A stretch of DNA of 64,000 bases from Aquibium oceanicum (lineage in GTDB: Bacteria; Pseudomonadota; Alphaproteobacteria; Rhizobiales; Rhizobiaceae). Below are positions 57,971 through 64,000 of this stretch, one piece after another. The position numbers were made by a program, and so were the translations under genes. The notes under the pieces are model-generated. The model worked only from the letters and a program-made list of their open reading frames with translations. It did no database searches and was not told the origin of the DNA. Each line of letters begins with the position of its first letter. Within the stretch, counting starts at the first letter, position 1. Location: NCBI RefSeq assembly GCF_001889605.1, contig NZ_CP018172.1, forward strand, positions 102,079-166,078, written 5' to 3'.

Positions 57971-58699
57971 CTAGCCGATGTAGCCCAGTCCAGGAAAGCG
58001 CTCGAGCAGCCAGAATGCGATCAGAGTGAGGCGGCCCGTCATCATCAATATCCCCATGACGATCATGATGCTGCCGGCAAGGATGTTGAGGATATGGCCG
58101 GCATATCGCATTCTCTTGAACCCGGCTGCGATGCTGCTGAAGGCGACCGCAACTATCAGAAAGGGAATTCCCAACCCAACGCTATAGGCTGCCAGGAGGA
58201 CCGCGCCGCTTCCGGCAGACACCGCTGCAAGGGTAAGGATCGAGCCGAGGACCGGACCAATGCACGGCGTCCATCCAAAAGCGAATGTAAGTCCAAGCGT
58301 ATAGGCTCCGGTTGGCCCCGATATGGTCTGCGGCCCCGGCAGTCTTAACTCTCTGAGCAGCGCCGGTATCTTGATCAGGCCGGTCATCACAAGGCCGAAA
58401 CAAACGAGCAGCGCCCCGCCAAGGAGATTTGCCTCAACATTGTATCGAAGGAGAATGCCGCCGAACGCCTGCGCCCCAAGCCCCAGCAACACGAAGACGG
58501 TGGAGAATCCGGCTATGAAGAAGAGCGCTGACCAGACGACCTTGATGCGATCCCCAAGCTGCCTGGACGCAGGATCGACGCCGCTGGACACGAACGAAAG
58601 ATAGCCCGGCACAAGCGGGAGAACGCATGGGGAAACGAATGATATGGCACCCGCAACAATGGCCGTGAGAAGTCCGACGGCTGAGACATCGATCGCCAA
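57971..58699 (-). CDS. ccdA: CcdA thiol electron transporter (third copy)
   Basis: 242 aa from TTG 58699, chosen because AGGAAGGA lies eight bases upstream (an ATG at 58744 adds 15 residues). SFVSPCVLPLVPGYLSFVSS and FGWTPCIGPVLGSILTLA carry the Cys pair; C-terminus FWLLERFPGLGYIG. More distant from the other two copies. Followed by lnt in the same direction. Confidence 0.92.
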   Translation of the reverse strand: MAIDVSAVGLLTAIVAGAISFVSPCVLPLVPGYLSFVSSGVDPASRQLGDRIKVVWSALFFIAGFSTVFVLLGLGAQAFGGILLRYNVEANLLGGALLVCFGLVMTGLIKIPALLRELRLPGPQTISGPTGAYTLGLTFAFGWTPCIGPVLGSILTLAAVSAGSGAVLLAAYSVGLGIPFLIVAVAFSSIAAGFKRMRYAGHILNILAGSIMIVMGILMMTGRLTLIAFWLLERFPGLGYIG

Positions 58700-58874
58700 G
58701 GCTGTCGTCCTTCCTCTGTCGACCTGCAATCCCGATCCACCCATTGGTGTCGGTCTAAATGCTCAAGCGACATGAGGTTCAATGGGAGCCTGGATAAGCC
58801 TGCCGTGACATTGCGACGCGCAGTCGCAGTAGTGTTAACTTTCCATCAAGGTTAACAATCGATTCTCCTTCTGC

Positions 58875-60049
58875 GTGGGGCATCCGGAGAATGAGATATT
58901 GCGGTCCAAACCGAAAGCCGCTTTCGAGCGACGATCATCGAACGGCCATCGGCGTGTGCTCGCGATTCTCGGCGCAAGTTGGTTCGTGTTCGGCTTCGCG
59001 TCGCCCACAGGGATCCAGGGTACCAAGTCCGACTTGGGGATCACTCCCACGTCGGATCGCTGGGCGGTGTATGTCGAGCAAACCGACACCTGCTCTCATT
59101 TGAAGGAGCTCCGGCTGCTCGGCGCCGCTTTTCCTGGCGATGTCGAAAACTTGGATCTGGTGGTCGGCGGTCAACGGGTCAATTTAGGGTCGGATCGAGA
59201 GGTTTCTTCCGCGTCCCAGCGGGTGGTTGAGGAAGCAAAGAAGCCACGGCTTGTTAGCGTAGCCTATCGGAAAAACCTGGAGACCCCGGATAGCGGGCAA
59301 GCGTTGGCGTCGCGACTATTTTCGTCGGGGACCGACGCTTCATATTTTCTGCGCGGCTTTTCACAACAGGCAGATCCCGAAATGGTGGCGGGCCTGTCTA
59401 CGTTTCATACCCCAGCGGACGACCGTCTGGTCGGGGTGCCAGCGGCGCTCGCCGACCTGGTCAACAACGATGGGGCCGACATCCTGGCCACGGCCTACGC
59501 CCCTAAGGATGAGTTCCACCCATCTTCCAATGCCTTCGCGGCTTTGCTCGGCACCGACGAGACAGCCGGTCGCTTCGTTCCGCCCACGATGGAGGGCGAC
59601 CACGATTGGATGAAGCAGCCCCTACCGAAATCCGTCTTTTCAAGCGCCGAGCAAAAGTGCCTTGCAACCGCGATCTATTTCGAGGCTCGGGGCGAGGAGG
59701 TGAGGGGCAGGCCGCGGTCGCGCAGGTCATTCTCAATCGGGTGCGCAACCCTGCATATCCAGCAAGCGTCTGCGACGTAGTTTATCAGAACGACAGCTGG
59801 ATCAACAAATGCCAGTTTTCCTTTGCCTGCGACGGCATTCCAGATGTCATTGCAGATCGACGCGCGTATCGTCTGGCAAAGGACGTGGCCATGGCAGTCA
59901 CCGGCGGGAAGATATTCTTACCCGAAGTCGCGTCATCGACCCATTACATTGCCACCTACGTCAGCCCGCGTTGGGCTCGCTCCATGGAGCGCATGACGCA
60001 AATCGGTTCACATATTTTTTACCGCACATTTGGCGGGGGGTGGAGTTAG
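58875..60049 (+). pseudogene. SleB-like cell-wall hydrolase, one-base frameshift
   Basis: About 390 aa. An N-terminal signal/anchor region (LAILGASWFVFGFASPTG) and a low-conservation region are followed by the hydrolase domain CLATAIYFEARGEEVRG. The G run 59704-59707 needs one more G to continue QAAVAQVILNRVRNPAYP, YQNDSWINKCQFSFACDGIP and the C-terminus at 60049. The start codon is not certain. It acts on peptidoglycan. Confidence 0.78.
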
Positions 60050-60053
60050 ATCA

Positions 60054-60647
60054 TTGTTAGGGACTATTGGTACGAAATCCCCAGTTGAGCGCAAGAGGAC
60101 CCTTGTAACGTGGCTGTTGGCACCAGCCTGGCTGGCGATGCTTATAGCAACGCAGCCGGAAGGCTTTGAAACGCTGGGCTACAGCCTGATCGAGTTTCTC
60201 GGATTCTTCCTAGTGTTTGCGGCCGTTCTCGGAAGGCTCTGGTGCACTCTATATATTGGAGGTCGGAAGGATCTGGATCTGTGCCAAAGCGGTCCGTATT
60301 CCCTTACCCGCAATCCTCTCTATTTCTTCTCCTTTCTCGGGCTCATCGGCGTGTGCCTTGCGGCTCAGAACATTGTCTTGATGATCATAAGCGCGGTCGT
60401 ATTCCTGGTTTATTATCGACCGGTAATCTGGAATGAGGAAAAGCGGTTGTTGTCCCTCTTTGGGCCGGATTACCTGCTATACATGGCGAGAGTTCCTCGC
60501 TTCTTTCCTCGCCTCGATTTGCCAGAAAGCGAAGACACCGTCGTTGTCCACTCTCCGGCATTTGTACGGTCGTTGACGGAAGTCATGTGGTTCCTTGTCG
60601 CCATCGTCGGAATTGAAGTGCTTGAAGAACTGCGCCAAGGGCGGTGA
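60054..60647 (+). CDS. Isoprenylcysteine carboxyl methyltransferase-like membrane protein
   Basis: About 197 aa from TTG 60054 (an ATG at 60030 overlaps the previous gene). Four to five membrane segments, C-terminal ICMT/PEMT-like motif GPYSLTRNPLYFFSFLGLIG and EEKRLLSLFGPDYLLYMARV. Such bacterial proteins methylate lipids or unknown small substrates. Substrate unknown. Confidence 0.8.
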   Translation: MLGTIGTKSPVERKRTLVTWLLAPAWLAMLIATQPEGFETLGYSLIEFLGFFLVFAAVLGRLWCTLYIGGRKDLDLCQSGPYSLTRNPLYFFSFLGLIGVCLAAQNIVLMIISAVVFLVYYRPVIWNEEKRLLSLFGPDYLLYMARVPRFFPRLDLPESEDTVVVHSPAFVRSLTEVMWFLVAIVGIEVLEELRQGR

Positions 60648-60811
60648 TTCCTGGCTGGCAACTCCCATTGTAGGCTGGCTCGCTCTTGTAGTGCTAGGTC
60701 GCCGGCGCCACGCTCCACGCAAAGCCCGGCCAGATGCAAATGAGTATCAAGTGCTCATCTAGCTGAATTAATTTGACTTTTTGAATCCGCGCTCCTATCT
60801 CCCGGCCAATC

Positions 60812-60921
60812 AGGGAGTAGTCACCGCGCCCGCGCGGGACCGTGTCAACAGGCTTGCGCACATGCGCATGGCGCGGTCAGCCGATTCAACGGCCCGACAA
60901 GACTGTGGCGCCACTGCTCCT
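60812..60921 (+). ncRNA. Probable yybP-ykoY (Mn2+) riboswitch upstream of mntP
   Basis: AGGGAGTAG (60812-60820) closely resembles the diagnostic GGGGAGUAG at the 5' base of this class. It can pair with CTGCTCCT (60914-60921) using one bulged G. GTCAAC and GCCCGACAAGAC elements lie between. The riboswitch is known upstream of mntP genes in proteobacteria, and the mntP start is 55 bp downstream. No covariance search could be run. Confidence 0.6.
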
Positions 60922-60975
60922 ATGCGGACGAGCAGGGTTCGCGCCCCGGTAGATGTCCATCGGGATCGTTGTCCA

Positions 60976-61536
60976 ATGTCGCCCTTCACCATTGCCGTGC
61001 TAGCTCTGAGCATGTCGATCGATGCCTTTGCAGTCTCTGTCGGACGAGGGGCCGCCATCGGCTCGCCGCCCCTGAGAGATGCGCTACGGACAGGTTTGAT
61101 CTTCGGCATTGTCGAAGCGACAACGCCCATTCTCGGTTGGATCGCCGGCGTTGCAGCCAGCCGTTTCGTGCAGGCTGTCGATCATTGGATCGCCTTCGCC
61201 CTCCTCGCGGGCGTCGGCATTCATATGCTCTACGCGGCAATATGGGGTTCAACGGACCACCCACCCAAGGGAAGATCGCTCGCCGCCCTGATGGCGACGG
61301 CGGTCGGAACCAGCATCGACGCCATGGCGGTGGGAATCTCTCTCGCGTTTCTTCAGGTCAACATCGTCATCGTCGCGATAGCAATTGGGCTTGCCACCTT
61401 CGTGATGTCCTCGGGAGGCATGCTTGTCGGGAGGCTGATTGGCAATCGCCTCGGCAGGCTAGCCGAACTGATTGCAGGTCTTGCACTTTGCGGTTTGGGG
61501 ACGATGATCTTGCTCGAACACCTGTCGCCGATGTGA
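60976..61536 (+). CDS. mntP: MntP manganese efflux pump
   Basis: 186 aa from ATG 60976; the open frame upstream overlaps the riboswitch. Six membrane segments and two MntP-type DxxxxxxG helices: [16 protein letters not shown] and [15 protein letters not shown]. Exports Mn2+; consistent with control by the Mn riboswitch upstream. Confidence 0.92.
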   Translation: MSPFTIAVLALSMSIDAFAVSVGRGAAIGSPPLRDALRTGLIFGIVEATTPILGWIAGVAASRFVQAVDHWIAFALLAGVGIHMLYAAIWGSTDHPPKGRSLAALMATAVGTSIDAMAVGISLAFLQVNIVIVAIAIGLATFVMSSGGMLVGRLIGNRLGRLAELIAGLALCGLGTMILLEHLSPM

Positions 61537-61690
61537 AAAGACACGTGAAATCGTGGCCGTGCAACAGTTTAGCGCCGTCGCCTTCCAACAACCAGCTGCG
61601 ACATTTGAACACTTGAACCTCAACCTGCTCGAGGTCCTACCTTTCCACTAGCGGGGTGCAGTGGTGCACTCAAATAGGTTGGATATTAGG

Positions 61691-62050
61691 ATGTCAGGAA
61701 CGCTACTGAACTCGCATGGGCCAGCCGACAAAGCCGCCGGGGCTCTTTGTCCACATTGCAGGATCGACCTCGTTATGAGCGAGCGTCAGGGTATCGAAAT
61801 CGACTACTGCCCGAAATGCCGCGGCGTGTGGTTGGACCGAGGCGAACTCGACAAGATAATCGAACGGAGCGCGGCGGAAGAGGCCCAGTACGCCCAGGGG
61901 CATGCGGGTCGCGGCCGTGCGCAGGCGTCCTCACGCAATACATCGAATGACTGCCGCGAAGATCACCGCCGCGACTATAGCGACCACGATCGTCATGGCG
62001 GACACCATGGTCGGAGGCACGGTTCGTTCCTCGGCCGACTATTCGACTGA
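61691..62050 (+). CDS. zf-TFIIB-type zinc ribbon protein with His-rich tail
   Basis: 119 aa from ATG 61691. Two Cys pairs in CPHCRIDLVMSERQGIEIDY and CPKCRGVWLDRGELDKIIE form the zf-TFIIB ribbon. The C-terminus is rich in His, Asp and Arg (DYSDHDRHGGHHGRRHG), possibly metal binding. Function unknown; the family is widespread in alphaproteobacteria. Confidence 0.85.
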   Translation: MSGTLLNSHGPADKAAGALCPHCRIDLVMSERQGIEIDYCPKCRGVWLDRGELDKIIERSAAEEAQYAQGHAGRGRAQASSRNTSNDCREDHRRDYSDHDRHGGHHGRRHGSFLGRLFD

Positions 62051-62071
62051 CACCCCACCAGGAACGGATTC

Positions 62072-62814
62072 ATGAAGGCTGCGCGCATTGGTCAGCTAGG
62101 GTGGTACGCCATTGCCGTGTTGACAACGGCCTCGCCGGTCTATGCCAATCGATCGATCGCGCGGAGGTCGAGAAGATCGTCCGCGAATACATCATCCAAA
62201 ACCCGGAGATCATCGAGGAAGCACTTACGGAGCTTGAGAAGCGGACTCAAGCAGCTCAGGCAGAGGCCAGGTCACAAGCGATAGTGGCCGAGACTGATGC
62301 GCTACTCCGATCGAGCGACGATGTGATCCTGGGAAATCCAGACGGGGATGCTACGCTCGTCGAATTCTTCGACTTCAACTGCGGCTATTGCAAGCGGGCG
62401 GCACCTGACGTCAAGGCACTTGTCGCCGAGGATCCCAAGCTGCGGATCGTCTTGAAGGAGTTTCCCATTCTCGGGCCTGGCTCGGTCGAGGCCGCGAAAG
62501 TGGCCCTGTCCGTGAAGCGCGTTGCTGGCGACTCCGCCGCGCGTGATTTCCATGTCAGATTGATGGAAATGCAAGGACAGATAAATGCTAGCCGGGCCCT
62601 GGACCTGGCCGAAGAGATGGGACTCGACCGCAAAAAGCTGTCGGATGAAATGGCTACTCCCGCGGTCGAGGCCATCATCGCGGCAAACCTCGCGCTGGCG
62701 CAGCGGCTCGGCCTGACAGGAACGCCCTCGTTCGTCGTTGGAGATCAAATCATCGAGGGCGCCGTTGGAAAGGAACCGCTTGCCGATGCAATCGAAGCGG
62801 TCCGCCAGAAATGA
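62072..62814 (+). pseudogene. DsbA-family protein, frameshift in the signal region
   Basis: About 246 aa if repaired. Signal peptide (WYAIAVLTTASPVYA) from ATG 62072, then a frame change near 62150 in repeated CGATCGATCG. The rest reads VEKIVREYIIQNPEIIEEAL, EFFDFNCGYCKRAAPD (CGYC) and LTGTPSFVVGDQIIEGAVG. Close in layout to the DsbA at 11361 (YNCPYC). A small tandem slip could explain the shift. Confidence 0.75.
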
Positions 62815-62979
62815 GCCCTCTGAAGACCAATCCTCTCCCTCTTTGGACGGCAAACCTAGTATCCGATTTCGGTACCGTGGATTGAAGCATCTCGCCAACC
62901 CAGCCTCGCTGTCGCACCCGACGATCAGCGGCAACCGGCACGCCATGCCACATCGCTTGGCAAGAAAGGTTGGCGCTCG

Positions 62980-63678
62980 ATGTCTCAGATGCCGCAGCGT
63001 TTGACATTCCTACGCCAGTGGCTCGCCAACCCTCTGAGGGTAGGGGCGGTGCTCCCCTCAGGGACGTCTCTGGCCCACTTGATGACAAAGGCAATCGACC
63101 GCAACACGGGGTCAATTCTCGAACTTGGACCCGGCACCGGCGTCTTCACCGAGGCTCTCCTCAAACGTGGCTTGGTGCCGGAACAACTGACGCTGGTCGA
63201 ACTGGACGAGAGATTTGCCAACTTGCTCTCACGCCGGTTTCCTGGCGCTCGCATCGTCCAGGGCAGTGCGGCTCGCTTGTCCGCGGCGGGCGTCGGGAGA
63301 GATGTCGCATACGGTGCGGTTATCAGCGGGGTGCCACTCCTTTCGATGCCCTCCCGCACGGTATTTCGCATCGTCGAGGGCGTGGCGCGCAGGCTCGGAC
63401 CCAGCGGCAATCTCTATCAATTCACCTATGGCGCTCGGTGCCCCGTTGCGCACGCCATACTTGAGAGGCTGGGCCTGGAAGCGAGTTTGCTTGGGACCGT
63501 CATGTGGAACCTGCCGCCGGCGTCGGTCTATCGGATTTCACATACGCGGGTTGATCCGAAGTTGGCATCAGCCTCCGAACCGCATGTGGTGGCAGACGCC
63601 CACGCCCATACAGCTCTCATCCATAGGCAATACCCGGCCGCGATGTGCTGGGAAGGGGAACGGGTTTCCAGTCAATAG
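62980..63678 (+). CDS. PmtA-like phospholipid N-methyltransferase
   Basis: 232 aa. N-terminal FLRQWLANPLRVGAVLPSG is the start of the Rhodobacter/Rhizobium-type PmtA family (VGAVLPSG..LA..M), followed by the SAM-binding motif GSILELGPGTGVFTEALL and the acidic VELDERFANLL. Usually makes phosphatidylcholine from phosphatidylethanolamine; here it could be an accessory lipid methyltransferase. Confidence 0.78.
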   Translation: MSQMPQRLTFLRQWLANPLRVGAVLPSGTSLAHLMTKAIDRNTGSILELGPGTGVFTEALLKRGLVPEQLTLVELDERFANLLSRRFPGARIVQGSAARLSAAGVGRDVAYGAVISGVPLLSMPSRTVFRIVEGVARRLGPSGNLYQFTYGARCPVAHAILERLGLEASLLGTVMWNLPPASVYRISHTRVDPKLASASEPHVVADAHAHTALIHRQYPAAMCWEGERVSSQ

Positions 63679-63697
63679 AAAGAGCAAGGAGCTCGAT

Positions 63698-64000
63698 ATG
63701 TTCACGAGACGCGAGATGCTGGCCGGCACAACGGCTTTTGCAGCCCTGGCGGCACTGCCCGCGCGAGCACAGACCGGGGTCAACCATAAGGTCCAGATGC
63801 TGAACAAAGGGAAGAAGGGCGCAATGGTGTACGAGCCGGACTTTGTGGCTGCTTCCCCGGCGATACCATAACCTTCATTCCAACCGACAAGTCCCACAAC
63901 GCAGAGAGCATAAAAGGGATGCTGCCTGAAAACGCGCTCCCTTTCAAAGGCAAGCTGAATGAACAGATCACCATCACCATAGAGAAAGAAGGCGTCTATG
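63698..64000 (+). pseudogene. Pseudoazurin (blue copper protein), frameshifted, cut by window end
   Basis: Starts MFTRREMLAGTTAFAALAAL, an exported copper protein signal (RR). The mature start [20 protein letters not shown] matches pseudoazurin. Near 63859 one G is missing ([20 protein letters not shown] continues in the next frame; His of the type-1 copper site in DKSHN). The rest lies beyond the window. It would carry electrons between cytochromes and oxidases or reductases. Confidence 0.8.

Overview
The window looks like an accessory (plasmid or genomic-island) segment of a GC-rich alphaproteobacterium, most likely Rhizobiales/Phyllobacteriaceae (Mesorhizobium-like). The clues are a Ros/MucR regulator, a fused cytochrome oxidase subunit I/III of the rhizobial CoxMNOP type, a pseudoazurin, a PmtA-like phospholipid methyltransferase and a bacterial transglutaminase-like cysteine peptidase. 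No rRNA, tRNA or CRISPR array was seen.

Layout. 1-3567: a compact TniQ-TniB-TniA transposon with matching terminal repeats and no cargo. 3618-6158: a giant membrane fusion (NAD-dependent epimerase, SPW repeats, VKOR-like CxxC segment). 6236-12928: a copper/thiol-redox cluster (small Cys-rich protein, multicopper oxidase, DUF411, CcmG- and TlpA-like thioredoxins, Met-rich peptide, SCO, DsbA, CcdA). 13027-15059: an orphan MerR-type promoter, a ZIP protein and a CDF zinc exporter. 15079-18458: an IS630 scrap and a tnpA-only Tn3-family element. 18638-25250 (minus): a caa3-like terminal oxidase operon containing an embedded CaCA exchanger; its ctaG is cut off by an IS66 remnant. 25250-27985: nested insertions, IS1111-type inside IS3 (IS407 group) inside IS66. 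27990-30419: hidden small genes, a ccdA scrap and a decayed second copy of the epimerase-SPW fusion. 30755-32300: a CDF gene whose 3' end runs into a Tn3 end, a Tn3 transposase scrap and the N-terminal scrap of a PLP transsulfuration enzyme divergent from a LysR gene. 33423-40785: FAD monooxygenase, M23 peptidase, a MucR without cysteines, ZIP scrap, ccmF. 41058-43969: a MerR regulator interrupted by a complete IS66 element with an 8-bp target duplication. 44312-49380 (minus): a MerR-type promoter driving tlpA-ccdA-dsbB-dsbA-P1B ATPase. 49454-64000: Fur, Tat-exported caspase-like protein, orphan cytochrome b, universal stress protein, extra lspA and lnt, third full ccdA, cell-wall hydrolase, isoprenylcysteine-methyltransferase-like protein, riboswitch-mntP, zinc-ribbon protein, DsbA, PmtA-like methyltransferase and a pseudoazurin cut by the window edge.

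How it fits together (inference). Heavy-metal export (P1B ATPase, CDF, ZIP, MntP, multicopper oxidase) is repeatedly paired with periplasmic thiol chemistry (CcdA, TlpA, DsbA/DsbB, SCO) and with copper/heme electron transfer (caa3-like oxidase, cytochrome b, pseudoazurin, ccmF). That suggests an island protecting and supplying envelope metalloproteins under metal stress.

Caution. About a dozen otherwise well-preserved genes are split by one-base indels, mostly in G/C runs of two to six bases. The pattern looks more like homopolymer sequencing error than mass gene decay. Such genes are listed as pseudogenes, with the shift position given. All assignments come from reading the sequence; no database search was possible.
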